Below are positions 46,180-57,292 of a stretch of DNA of 64,000 bases, piece after piece (positions within the stretch are counted from its first letter, which is position 1; each line of letters begins with the position of its first letter). A program made the translations under genes and the position numbers. The notes below the pieces were generated by a model that was not told where the DNA came from, searched no databases, and worked only from the letters and a program-made list of their open reading frames with translations. Source of the stretch: Calycina herbarum (Eukaryota > Ascomycota > Leotiomycetes > Helotiales > Pezizellaceae); assembly GCA_001414485.1 (NCBI GenBank), contig LLEY01000114.1, forward strand, positions 62,001 to 126,000. The letters are read 5' to 3'.

Positions 46180-47715
46180 GTTTGAGGATGGCCACGGGTA
46201 ATTTTGTTGGGATTCTTGGGGGGAGAAGGAAATCAATGATTGCAGATGAAGAGCGTTTCCCGTTGTATTGCGCAGCAGAGTGATTGTAAGTGTTCCGAGG
46301 ATGCGGTGTCAGAACGGGTTAGAATGTATGATTTACACCTCAGGGCGGGATGCCATCATCTCGTGTCTTTTTCGCCCGTGATTCTCGGCTCGGGAAAAGA
46401 TAGCCCATCGAGACGAGGTTATACAGAACTTCCCTGGTTGGGATCTGGGGTCCCCACTGTCTTTGCCATGTACTTGAGCGGCGCGGGACCAATGCCACAA
46501 TATATTTCCTGGCCATGTGGTCGAATATTCGAGCTGCTCCTCTCATGTTGAATTGTGTTATTATTTGTTGGATTTCATGCGCTCCTATAAACCCTCTCCT
46601 TTCAAGCCACTGGAAGTCAAATGATAGTTCATGAATGAATCGGCCGACATGAATTTAATGGCAGGCGCAATCGACTACTATTCACGCTATCGAGATGAGA
46701 GTAAGACCGTGGAAGAACCGAAAGTCCATGGAGACTCGGAAAGGAAGGCGCAAACACCACAAAGCTTGTACGCGCGCATGGTACTAATAAGGGGGGCTTT
46801 GACTTGCTTCCACGCCGTTGACCCCGCATTATCCATTGTTCCCCGACTTCCCCCCATGCGGGGAAACAGTGCAATTTACAAGGATTCCCGGACTACGACA
46901 GTGCTAGCGTCATTTCCGGTTTCTAGGGAGATCAGGCGCTACAGTCGCTCCAATCAAAGAAGCTGGCTCAAACGTCATCCATTTACACAACATCAATAGC
47001 TTCTGTTCATCCCAAGTTTTGCGTGTGTGAAAAAGAGGGTGTGCTACGCTGCGCTTGCATCTGTACTCTGTAGGAATCCTGGACTGGTTGGGTTCCATCA
47101 ATCAATTTTGCCATCCATCATTGGAATTGTCGGACTTCTCCACGCGAGAACAGCAAGGAGTGAGAAGGGACTACGAAGGGTTTAGAGGGGAAGCTCACGT
47201 AAAATTGCACAATTTTTCCCGGGACCGGTGTTGAATTTCCATCAACCCTGTCTAGCATCGGCTTTGGGATACATTCGGATCGCGTCCCAACTTTCCACTG
47301 GCTCGGAAGAAGAAGTAACAAGGAATTACTGCAAATCTTGCTGGTTCTGCTCTCCTGTTCCTGTGCGTAGTGACATGAAAAGTGGATCAAGGTTGGGATG
47401 CTGCAGCTGCATGTGAGAGCTGCTGTACCGTTAAAGCTATAGCTACCCCTCTGATTGCTGCTGTTCTGAATTTTCCGTCAGCCAATTTCCAGTCTTGCCA
47501 ACTGTCGAAATCCCAAGTAAACAGATCAATTCACTGTTGTTGGGAGATTAAACACTTTCTCCAGTGAATATCTTCTCGTCGCTCCGTCAAAGCAATTACT
47601 GGATACGCTAGCACCCCGAGGGAAATACATAAATTACCCCGCCACTTCCCCAGATTCTCCAAGAATTTCAATCCAACTTTCAACAATTCTTTCGAGTCTG
47701 AAAACCGTCTTCACG
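46180..47715. other. Intergenic region, no supported gene
   Basis: A 1.5 kb spacer that includes the V-ATPase 3' end and the promoter of the epimerase gene. Frames of 60-120 codons at 46,240-47,400 occur on both strands without domains. Nothing structured was seen. Confidence 0.5.
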
Positions 47716-49010
47716 ATGCGCACCTCAGTATTTGGAATCGCCCTTTGGATATGCTCTGCATTGGCTGCTAGCAATACCACAGCTGCTGGAACCGTCCCTC
47801 ACCAAGATGCCAATGGCAAATACGAAATTAGCGGACCTGGCATTCGAGCTAATTTCATTGCTTATGGTGCTTCGATTTCGAATCTCTTCATCAACGATAC
47901 TTCTGGATGCGAGCGAGACATCGTTGCCGGTTGGGATAATGCTACATACTACGGGGTTGATGGACAACATCCCCATTTCGGTGGAGTACCAGGTCGGTAT
48001 GCAAACCGAATCAAGAACTCGACCTTTACTATCGATGGCACCCAGTACGAAATTGTTGGGAACGAGAACATCACCCCGGAGAACCCCAAGGGACTCGATA
48101 CTTTGCATGGTGGACCGGATGGATGGGATTGGCGAAATTGGACTGTTGTTGCACATACTGCCAACAGCATCACATTCAGTCTTGTAGATGAGGATGGACA
48201 TGAGGGTTTCCCTGGCGAGGTTGTCAGCTATGTTACCTACACTCTTGGTAATATGACTTGGGACATCCGAATGGTGGCTCTTGCTACTACAAAGGTTACT
48301 CCAATCATGCTTTCATCTCATGTAAGTATTCCCCTCCGTACTCACTTGAATGATCTAACCAATATTAGACATACTGGAACCTCGACGGCTTCGCCAACAA
48401 CGAAACCGCCACCGCAAAGAACCACTCCTTGTGGCTTCCATACGGTGGCTCCCGTGTTGGAGTAGACAACATCCTCATCCCAACAGGAGATATCCTCGCC
48501 AACCAACACGGCTCCGTCAACGACTTCTGGTCTTCCCCCAAGCAAATCGGCGCCAACTTCAGCTCTCCCGACCTCCTCGGAAATTGCGGCTTCAACTGCA
48601 CCGGCTACGACAACTGCTACCTCACCACGCGCGAAAAAGGCACCTACGACTGGCGCGAGCAAGAAACTCCCGTCGCTCGTCTCCGCAGCGCCTGGTCCGG
48701 TATCCAACTCGATGTCTTCACCGACCAAGAAGCCTTTCAAGTATACTCCTGTGGAGGCCAGAATGGCTCTGTGGCTTTGAAGAATACCCAGGGTCTACAT
48801 GGTGTGGAGGAGAGACCACGTATTATTCCGCAGTTTGGTTGTGTGGTTATGGAGGTTCAGGATTATATTGATGGGATTAATCAGCCGCAGTGGGGTCGGG
48901 AGAAGAAGCAGATTTTTGGGCCGGGTGATGATCCTTATGTTTTGCAGGCTAGTTATCGGTTCTCTTTGAATGATACTGCTGTGGGACTTGCTGGACCTGG
49001 ATCTGGTTAA
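47716..49010 (+). CDS. Secreted aldose 1-epimerase (mutarotase)
   Basis: Two exons (47716-48321, 48369-49010; 47 nt intron) encode 415 aa. MRTSVFGIALWICSALAASN is a secretion signal, and many N-x-S/T sites (ASNTTA, FINDTSG, IKNSTF, NMTWD) fit an extracellular glycoprotein. The galactose mutarotase fold is marked by IRANFIAYGASISNLFIND near the start, GRYANRIKNSTF, LHGGPDGWDWRNW, SSHTYWNLDGF with the catalytic His, and GCVVMEVQDYIDGINQP with the catalytic Glu. It interconverts alpha and beta anomers of hexoses, probably outside the cell alongside sugar uptake or wall-polysaccharide use. The 3' half is richer in C at third positions, but the frame is clean. Intact. Confidence 0.9.
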
Positions 49011-49704
49011 GTGGGTAGGATGAGTGGGTTCTTTGCTGCTGTGGGTCTTTTCAGTTTGGGGTAATGGATGGAGGGGGTAATTGATAGTTTTGCATGGCCG
49101 GGTTAGCTGTGCGGGGATTATTTGTGTAGACAGCAATGAATCATATTCTTGTCCCCTAATTTTTGATTCAGGTGCAATATGTTGACGCGAGTTGTCGCCT
49201 CGGAAGGACGTGAGAAAGTCGTGACGAGTATGGGCATACCTTCATTTCCCATTCTTCCGAAGCAATAACCGAACTTTCAACTGGGTCACTAATGATTCAG
49301 ATCGCCAAATCCACCTAATTATAAGCACCAGGAGTGCTAGAATTTTTTACAAAGGAGTGACTTCACTCGCCACATTTTGGAGTTTTGCGAGTAAGTTATC
49401 AAGCACTGAGTAAGCTACCAAGCATTGAGTAAGCGCCAGAAGGACTGTTGCGAGTAAGCTAAAGAAATATTCAGTAAGCCATCAAATAGTTGGGGGCCAA
49501 TATGAGTAAGCTATCAAACACCAAGTAAGCCAAGCTTCAACTTTGGGGGCCAAACGAATTCTTGCGAGTAAGCCATCAAAAGGAGCGTTGCGAGTAAGTT
49601 ACCAAAAGAATCTTTGCCAGTAAACTAACAAACTTTGGGTAAGCCAAGCTTGGGGACAAACAAGAAATAGGTTCATGTACCATAATCTACGGTCGGGTTC
49701 TGAC
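49011..49704. other. Intergenic region dominated by a short-word repeat cluster
   Basis: The convergent space between the epimerase and the iron transporter. Its centre, 49385-49660, is the repeat cluster listed separately. No gene. Confidence 0.6.
49385..49660 (+). repeat. Cluster of about eleven GAGTAAGCyAyCAAA-type words
   Basis: Words such as GCGAGTAAGTTATCAAG, GAGTAAGCTACCAAG, CAGTAAGCCATCAAA and GCGAGTAAGCCATCAAA recur at irregular spacing of 15-40 bp. AGTAAGCCAAGCTT followed by GGGGGCCAAA or GGGGACAAA occurs twice. A related piece (AGTAAGCCAAGTTACATTTT, then GGGGCCAAAA) lies at 61671. The spacers are not unique sequences of equal length, so this is not CRISPR-like. Confidence 0.8.
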
Positions 49705-50651
49705 CTAGGAAAGCACTATCGCACTTTCAATTGCAAAGAGCTGCCAAATTGGACAACTGGCGCCCACAGCAATACCTCCAATCACCACAACCCTTGCGGC
49801 TTCTTTCTCAGCTCTCGTCAATCGCTTCGGCTCATCGTCGAAGGCGAAGTATCCCATAGCCAAACCGAAAATCACGAGCATAACGCTGGTGATAATGATG
49901 GAGATGTTGAGGGCGAGCTTGGTATTTTTGGTGACGAAGTAGGGAATCATCGGGATGAGTCCTCCTGAAAGATGGGGTGGTTAGTTCACTGGGTCAGTTA
50001 GGATGCCGTGGTGAAATTATGAGATGAGGGGAAAGCCAGGTCCTCGAATCTCAAATCTCATTCACAAGACCCAGACCTCACTCACCGACAACAGAAAGAC
50101 ATAAAATGGACATACCGAACAAGTAGAACCCACCCACGACACAACCCGACTTCAACGATCTTAACTCATCACGAGTTTCCATTTTGGATCCTATGTATGC
50201 CCCCGATCCCATAGACAGGACACCGCTAAGGAGTTCCGCCAATCCAGCCATGGTGACAAATTTTGAATCATCGAGACTGTAGGTAAGTTAGAGAAAGGCG
50301 AGTTGGAGATGTCAAAATAAAAAGCTTACGAAGATAGCGCCGCGGTAAGTGCAAAAGGCACAGTCAACCCATCAATAGCCCCCATCGTAGCCTCTCTGGT
50401 AGTATGCTTGCTGACGTGGGAACGGCTGAAGCGGAAATTGCTCAAGCTGAACGGTCTGAAGAAATAGTTCCAAGCCCGGCGTGTCGAACCATCTCCATCT
50501 TGGTTGTTGTTTTGCTGCGCTGCTCCGCCACCATGTAGCAGAGAGGCTGTCTCGTCGTCCCCACCCCATCTCCATCTTGGTTGTTGTTTTGCTGAGCTGC
50601 TCCGCCACCATGTAGCAGAGAGGTTGTCTCGTCGTCCCCACCGCTCGCCAT
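49705..50651 (-). CDS. VIT/CCC1-family vacuolar iron transporter, 5' frame broken by a 77 bp duplication
   Basis: Minus-strand exons up to 50330, 50276-50116 and 49964-49705 encode the family core: REATMGAIDGLTVPFALTAAL, AELLSGVLSMGSGAYIGSK, then a C-terminal part with four hydrophobic segments, including RVVVIGGIAVGASCP. Such proteins pump Fe2+ or Mn2+ into the vacuole. The ATG at 50651 (MASGGDDETTSLLHGGG) is out of frame with this core because a 77 bp unit is present twice in tandem (50491-50567, 50568-50644). With one unit the frame would be continuous at 221 aa. As it stands, translation from that ATG stops early. The next in-frame Met (50385, MGAIDGLT) would give a shorter protein without the cytosolic N-terminus. 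A rescuing intron or an assembly error cannot be excluded. Confidence 0.75.
50491..50644. repeat. 77 bp tandem duplication, two units
   Basis: Units 50491-50567 and 50568-50644 differ at only three positions (C/A, C/T, C/G). Each begins ATCTCCATCTTGGTTGTTG. The length is not a multiple of three and the copies lie in the 5' coding part of the iron transporter gene. Confidence 0.92.
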
Positions 50652-52255
50652 CTTGACCAGTTTTCAAGTGCCGAAATCAGATCAAGATTCAAGATTCAAG
50701 ATTCAAGGTGGAAACCTTCAACTCCGATACCACATTCTCAGCGGAACCTGGTGTTCCCTATATACCTTAGAAGGAGGAGGGAGGTAAACAAGCAATGAAA
50801 CCCAATCAACAAAGCTCTCAAAGTTTGAGTTTGCATGAGGGAAGTCATACAGATCTTTTCATGTCTTTCTAAAAGCAAAGAATGTGGTACAGGCCCCCAG
50901 ATCAAATGGAATGGAAGACATGTGAGGATCTAGAAAGGACAAACAATGAGGAATTCAATGGAATCGTGATAGTGCAGAATGGAGGAGAATTGCTGATTGG
51001 GTTTTTTTGAGTTAGCCTTTGGCGCACAGGCCTTGGTTCAATGAAATGAGGATGATGTACAAAGCTCTAGACAAATGAGGAAACTTCTCTTGTAATTGAT
51101 GATCAGGATAATGAACAGAAGAATCAGGTACAGGTTCAAACTAAAAGTACCTACCTAACCACCTGATAGTGGAAAGAGACAGGTAGAGGAGACTCTCCTA
51201 GCGTCCTCCAGCCTTCAACGCTAAACCCCTTTCAGACTTCCCTTTTCTTTTGTTGCACATCGCCCAATTTGGGCGAAGGCGCCACGACATTACCATGGAC
51301 CCCATCACCAAATATCTCAACAACAACGTATTTAAAAGACGAGTCTCTAGAGTAGAATTGATGAGTAGCTCCTTCTGATGCACTCCGTATTTTCTGCATA
51401 TTTTTCCGATTGCGTTGTGTTGAGTTATACTCTGTTGTGGAAGTTGAGGGTGTCGTACGCCGCACTTCCATCCAGTAGTACTGTGATGTTTGGGTCACGT
51501 GTATAGACCAATATTTCATTGGAAGGAACAGTTCTGTATTGCCTGCTATTAGCAAATATATTCCCCTAAGGAAGAGCTTGAGACAGGGAGAAAGGGGATG
51601 CGCCTTACAAGTTGGCGCTAGCCAAATATAAAAATGCGGACAATGTATATTTTGCATAAAAGTTTAGAAGAAAATCAAAAAAATGAGTGTTGAAACTCTC
51701 TCACTTCTCTTGCGACAAGAAGGTTCCATGCGCAGATGATGGAAATGAGACAGAGCCACTAGATTCTCCACCGCAAATTCAAACCACCTCTCAAGATGTT
51801 CTTTCTTAGGATGGACATGCGAATTGAAAAACATAGCTGATGAAACCCCACTAGGGGTTTGTACAACTGATATGATCGCATGACCATGGGTTATCCAGAA
51901 CAATGATCTGCTAAAGGAGATAAAATCAAATGGTCTGTATCCCAAGTAGACAAACAAGAATAAATAGCTGATCACGTTTGAAACCATAATTTAGCTAGAG
52001 CAACACAACTCCCTAGTTTCGTGCAGGAAGATTCCTTTGAAGCGCCCAGAAGGGTCCATTGCTGTATACTAGAGAGAAGTCTGGGCTGGAAGAGAGACTC
52101 CTAATTTGGATCCATAGCGTAAAAATGATGGTTTATTGTAGGATGTGTTCGATCGAGAATTGTATGTCTATTGTTCCATCTCCATGGACTTCTACATCCG
52201 ACTCGTTTCCCTCCTCTATGATAATAAAGCACAAGCAAGTTGCCACATCCCCCCT
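50652..52255. other. Intergenic region with a possible unrecognised minus-strand gene
   Basis: From 50,652 to 51,200 lies the promoter of the iron transporter gene (ATTCAAG repeated three times at 50,684-50,707). Minus-strand frames at 51987-51664 and 51657-51232 lie end to end and have some coding character (MVSNVISYLFLFVYLGY; later KYWSIHVTQTSQYYWMEVRR), but I could not join them with confidence or name a family. 52,000-52,255 is the 3' flank of TSC13. Confidence 0.4.
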
Positions 52256-53299
52256 TCACAATTTTGCCCATGGACCGGGAAGAACTCCATTCCGCTTCTT
52301 CTGGTACTTGCTACCAAAGTCCGTTCTGAGGGTTCTTTCCTTCTTCTGGGCCCATATTCGCATCTGCCAGTAAGCCACGGCCCAGAACAAAACAGCGCTC
52401 CAACTCTTAGTCACAAGCCCAACTCCAAGCCATGCAAGAAGCTCGAAGGAATAGTTTGGACATGTTACTGTGCCAAATCCGAACCCCTTTGGAATTCCTC
52501 TCGCAGTATCTCCTGGTTTCCGCAGGTTGCTGAGCGTAACGTGTGCCTTGAAATTACCCACTTCTCCGAAAACATAAAGAGCAATTCCGACAATATTAAC
52601 GTAATCGATTATTGGGGAAGATTCCGCGGTATAAGCTGTGGGTTTGTAGATCCAGTATGCCAAATTCATGCCGGAAAAGAACCAGTAGTGAAACGAGTTC
52701 TTGAAGATATTTGTCCATGGCATGGTGGATAGAGAGAACTTGTGGACGAAGAGAGTCTCGTATTCGCGCTTGAAGAAGTGAAGAACGACCATTGCCATGC
52801 TGAGGTATTGAGAGTTCGAGAGGGGGGTTACATTGCTGTAAACGTAGGGTCGGATGAAGAGGAAGGATAGGTGGATCATGATGGGACCAAGGTATTCGAC
52901 AATAAAGACAGTCGTCCAGGAGATTTGTGGTCCTATTAAAATGTCAGAGATTGTAATTGCTGGTAGAAAAGACTATGCATACCTAAATCCTTAACCAGAA
53001 CCTCTCGACCGGCCATGACTTGCTTGTGCTCACTGATCAATTCCTTCCTATCTTTCAAGATTTTCTTCTTCTCGGGCTCAGAAATGCCCAATCGCTCCGG
53101 ATTGACTCCTGCCTGCTTCCCCAGCTTGTCCTTGACATCTTGGACGGTAGTGGTTTCGGTAATTTCGATGTTTGTCGGGAGCTTCTTGAGCTTGCTTCTG
53201 GCTGGCAGATGTGTTGTTAGCCATTGGATAGCTCTGTAAATGGTTCTAGAAGTAATACTCACATCGGTTTGTAACCTTGAGGGTGATTGGAGGGGCCAT
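52256..53299 (-). CDS. TSC13: Very-long-chain trans-2-enoyl-CoA reductase
   Basis: Three exons on the minus strand (53299-53263, 53201-52983, 52932-52256) give 310 aa. The 61 nt first intron, with branch GGCTAAC and acceptor GCCAG, is needed to join MAPPITLKVTNR to SRSKLKKLPTNIEI. The N-terminal ~95 residues form a ubiquitin-like part (VQDVKDKLGKQAG). The rest is a steroid 5-alpha-reductase-type membrane domain with several hydrophobic segments, HFFKREYETLFVHKFS, FGFGTVTCPNYSFE and a C-terminal KYQKKRNGVLPGPW, all typical of the Tsc13/TECR family. It performs the last, NADPH-dependent step of very-long-chain fatty acid elongation in the ER. Intact. Confidence 0.93.
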
Positions 53300-54504
53300 G
53301 GTCGAATTGGCAAAGATGTTATACAAAAAAGGGTGAGGTTCTTCCCACCAAAAATTCCCAACTCCGAGGTTCAATTGACTAGAACCGCTTGTCCGTCCCC
53401 GACACACGTGACCGGGGTGTGGGTTCCTCCATCGCCGACCGTGGAGTGAGAAGACGCCCTTTGACAATAAAATGCCTACATCATTGAGGCAGAGAATGCG
53501 CAGAACCCGTCGCGAAAAAAATATTGCGAGTGCCGAAGCAGTTTATGGGAGGTGTCGCCATTGGAAGCCAACGAAATCTCGTCGTTGGTTGTTGGTGGCA
53601 CCGACGTCAACTTAGTTCGCGGTGAGAATCCTCACCGCTCGAGGACAAGAAAGTGTATATAGAGGGAGGGGGCCGACCTCCAGTCGCGACTGCCTCCCGG
53701 TGGCCGAGCCAAAGAACACCCTCGAGAGTCGGGACTGATTGCAAGTCGTACCGAGTCGAGGAGTGCCCTTTCCAACACCAACCCCAGTTGGCTTCCTGAC
53801 TTATCCTGTTCCTCGGTATTTTTCAGTTTGTTTTCCTATATTCAAAGCAACTTGCTTTATGGTTGATGATTATGGTACAATTCCTGAAATAGCCTCACGT
53901 TGTTGTTTTTATCCTGGATTGTGGTCAATAACACCTTGGCTGGGCACCGTTTCCCAATAGCCATTCCTACGAAGCTTGTCAAGGGGCTTCGGACGATGCG
54001 ATTTAGGATATATTTCATAAATGTTACACCTCAACCAACTCCTTTGGCAAACCTTTCTCCCAAGATATTTTAGCACACAATGGTTTCGGGGAATTGAAGT
54101 TAGTGTTCTTTTTCTCGGTTGCGCCATAATTCGAGTTTTGTCTTCCGATTAGCTGCCAACTTACTCTAGGATGTTTGCAGGTTGATATTTTGTTTCTGTA
54201 TATTCTGTGTGACATTTTCCGGACCTTCCAGATAAACCAAGCAGGATTTGATTTCTTCAATATTTCGTTAATGCGGCAAACTAGCGATTTAGTTTGTGTG
54301 TCATAAGTCTGGTACTATCGTACCATCATCTAGCTGGCGTCCTTTTTTGGGAGCCGCTTCACGGCTAGCATGAGATTAGTTTCGTAATAAATCCTTAGCA
54401 GCTACCCTAGGAAATAGCCGCGAGAATATACTCTTCTTTCCCATCAAAATATATCTCGCTCGCTTTTCGCGTCTTTCTGTCATCCAACCAAAACATCCCT
54501 CAAG
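53300..54504. other. Divergent intergenic region, no supported gene
   Basis: Carries the promoters of TSC13 and of the O-acyltransferase gene. Near 53,640-53,720 there is a G+C-rich stretch with GTATATAG just before it, which could be a promoter element. Short frames at 53,740-54,260 lack support. Confidence 0.5.
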
Positions 54505-55716
54505 ATGGTTACCTTTACCGAACTCGTCCCCATTGTGGCAACACTCACCACCATTTCTCTCGGTACTTGCGCAATTAATGCACCTCAATCCGATCGTCCA
54601 AGGTTTTTCGCGGCTATAATATTATCTGCGTGTATCGCAATTTACATGAGCGCCAACTTGCCAGTCAAAACACAATATATCGATGTATTCCTCATCGCAA
54701 GTTTCTTCTACATAGCCCACCTCGTCAACGTTCTCTTCATTCAAAAGTACCACATCGAATCCTCTTTCAATGCTGGCCAGAGCATCTGGACTTTCGCTCG
54801 ACTTCGAAAAGCATATTACATGGGTGCCAACGTCCGTTGGCTAAACACCCCTCTCGAAGTTCGCGGCATCCCAGGAAGACCGACGAATCAAAATATCCTC
54901 AAGAAATGGGAGGACACAAAAGAACAAGAGCACAAACCACTCCTCACAACCTCCAGAATCCACTTCATCCTTCGCAAAATCGTGGATCTAGTGCTGTATC
55001 ATTACCTTGAAACAATTCTCAGCGAAACCCTCCATCCAAAACTCTACGGTCGCGATTTCGTCCATACTAAAACACAATTCGTACGAAGACTGTTGTCACA
55101 ACCAAATGATGTATATCCCTACAAGCCTAATTCCAGAGAATTCATGGTGAGGGGGTATTACACACTTACTTTCCTCCTGGGAGATTACTTCATGCTTCAT
55201 AAAGTACATTCTCTCTTCGCTCTCGTCTTTGTCGGGTTGGGAATCGACAAACCCGAGGATTGGCCAAAGCTATTCGGAAGTTTCAAGGGGATGACAAAGG
55301 GAGTGAGAGGTATGTGGGGATCTTATTGGCATAAACTCCACACCAGATCATATTCTGAAATCTCCCGGGCTTTGTTATTGAAAATCGGTATCACCAGTGA
55401 TCACACTTATTACCGACTTCTCTCCAATCTTTTGGTTTTCTGTATCACGGGTGTAGTTCATGTTCTTGTATCGAAACAATTGGGCTACACTTGCGGGGCT
55501 TGGGCAGAGATTTTCTGGTGGGTTGGAAATTGGGGTGCGCTCGTTTTCGAAGCACTTGTGGAAATATGGTATGAAAAGATTTGGAGATGGATGGGGTGGA
55601 AGAGGAATGAGAAGGTTGAGATGGCTGTTGGGGTTTTGTGGGTGCTGACTTGGATATTTTGGAGTGTGCCCAAGGTTGTTTATAGGAAGCAGTGGTGTGC
55701 TCCTGGGAATTGGTAG
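54505..55716 (+). CDS. Wax-synthase-like membrane-bound O-acyltransferase
   Basis: A single exon of 403 aa. It has about eight hydrophobic segments, starting VPIVATLTTISLGTCAIN and IILSACIAIYMSANLPV. Family marks are LRKAYYMGANVRWLNTPLEVRGI after the first pair of segments, GSYWHKLHTRSYSEI (the WHxxxR-type motif of wax synthases) and CITGVVHVLVS, where the His is the likely catalytic residue of MBOAT enzymes (PF13813-like). In fungi such proteins often acetylate or acylate alcohols of terpenoids and mycotoxins in clusters. No cluster core enzyme is seen nearby, so the substrate is unknown. Intact and without introns. Confidence 0.85.
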   Translation: MVTFTELVPIVATLTTISLGTCAINAPQSDRPRFFAAIILSACIAIYMSANLPVKTQYIDVFLIASFFYIAHLVNVLFIQKYHIESSFNAGQSIWTFARLRKAYYMGANVRWLNTPLEVRGIPGRPTNQNILKKWEDTKEQEHKPLLTTSRIHFILRKIVDLVLYHYLETILSETLHPKLYGRDFVHTKTQFVRRLLSQPNDVYPYKPNSREFMVRGYYTLTFLLGDYFMLHKVHSLFALVFVGLGIDKPEDWPKLFGSFKGMTKGVRGMWGSYWHKLHTRSYSEISRALLLKIGITSDHTYYRLLSNLLVFCITGVVHVLVSKQLGYTCGAWAEIFWWVGNWGALVFEALVEIWYEKIWRWMGWKRNEKVEMAVGVLWVLTWIFWSVPKVVYRKQWCAPGNW

Positions 55717-57292
55717 AGATGTGGAGTCGTGCTAGGAATGTTTGGATAATGTTTAATGAGTAATGAGATGATCGAAATATTACGATGATTTTTGGATTTT
55801 TGGATTTTCGCAATATATCGGTATGTACCTCCAGAGAAGTTGTGAATGAATATGAACTGTTGGTAAAAGTTTTGTTGCACATCGCATTTTCCTCGTTGTC
55901 CCCAAGATATTACCAAGGGACTTGAGAGATCAGATGAAAATCTCTCTTATTAATATCGTCTGAAGGAGGTTTTGTTGCACGTCGCGTTTTTGAAATTGTC
56001 CTAGATATTTCGAACTAATGAACAGAGATCAGACGAAAATGTATTTTATTAGTTAATATCGTCTGAAAGAGGTTTTGTTGCACGTCGCGTTTTTGAAATT
56101 GTCCTAGATAATTTTAATTAGAATTTTCGAAGCTTTAGTGAACTCTGTGAGAAGTGAAGGTGCCTTCGTCTTAGCATTTTGTTTTTCATCTTACGAGTGT
56201 CTAGACATTCACTAGATACGGTATCCTGAACGCACTATACTTTAAGAACTATAGTACTGTCTGCAGTCTTGGACTCCCCATAAATGGAGACGGAGAACCC
56301 CCTGTCGATCATGTAAAGTCAACTGAATGGCCTTCCGCCTTCTACAATTAGAAAACTCTATCATAAGATCTAAGTTTGTTCGATTGATATATTTGCGTTG
56401 ATGGTTTAGGGATCTCCAACTATCCCAGATTCAAAGTTGTTCAAGCAATTTGGAGGTAACCTTGAATAGCAATATAACCAAAATATGGGCTATTTTCAGG
56501 GAACTTACAAATAGCAAGCACACCTAGTTCCCCTAATATTCGCTAAGCTATTAACACGTAACCCATCAATATATTTTGGTTGTTGAAATACGAATGCAGG
56601 ATGGTTCATGAGATCTTTGATATAGGAGATATACTTCGAAAGTTTTCCTCATAATAAGAAGTTGCTTGGTCTCGTTTGTCAAGTTGTCTATTGAGAGAGC
56701 TTAACGCTGGAATAACCATCAGTCCAGACTTTCGTTCAAGTCAAGTGCAATATGGTTGAATAGTTCTCCTTTAGGTATGGCCCTTATATTCAAGAACTTA
56801 GATTCCTAAGGGCCCTTGTCTCTCGGTTGATTCACTTCGATCACAATCCCGAACTAAGAGGGGAACTAAGAGGGTTTATCAAGTTTTCACATCTGTCCTG
56901 GTTAGATACCTGACTTCAACTATATCTTTCACAAATTCAGTTGCTGCTGAAGCGACTAGCTTCTTGCTCCCTCTTCATTTTCTGTTTTTAATTGGAGGGA
57001 AGGTGTGACCAGGGTAAAGGGGGGTTTCCACCGCCTTGATACAGTACCACATAGCTCGGACTCCCCTCCGAGGATGCTTTGGCCAAAACATTCACACCTA
57101 AACTATTAAGAAGTAAGAAGGTGCACTTGGCTGAAATTCGTCAGGGAAAGTGAAAGAAAATGGGATGGGGGGAGGGGGGTTGACACGTGATATATCCAAC
57201 ATTTTCAAATGTTGGTACTGTAACAATAAATAGACCACTTCCTCTATGCAAGCGTCACCGTCTCAAAGTTCAACTCGAGCTACACCACAACC
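55717..57292. other. Intergenic region with about 100 bp tandem repeats
   Basis: Begins with the 3' end of the acyltransferase gene and a repeat array (55869-56115). The remainder to 57,292 has no open frame worth naming. An ACACGTGAT E-box-like site lies at 57184 and the promoter of the dead dehydrogenase follows. Confidence 0.5.
55869..56115 (+). repeat. Three tandem units of about 100 bp
   Basis: GTTTTGTTGCACRTCGCRTTTT starts units at 55869, 55969 and 56072. Units 2 and 3 are nearly identical through GAAATTGTCCTAGATA. Units 1 and 2 share AGATCAGA-GAAAAT and TTATT-TTAATATCGTCTGAA further on. The spacing is 100 and 103 bp. Confidence 0.85.

Noticed and set aside
49385..49660. Possible CRISPR-like array
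   Set aside because: The repeated words vary, spacing is irregular and the organism is a fungus; it is an interspersed repeat cluster.
53640..53760. G+C-rich stretch resembling a structured RNA
   Set aside because: No consistent stem set or known RNA motif could be recognised by eye.
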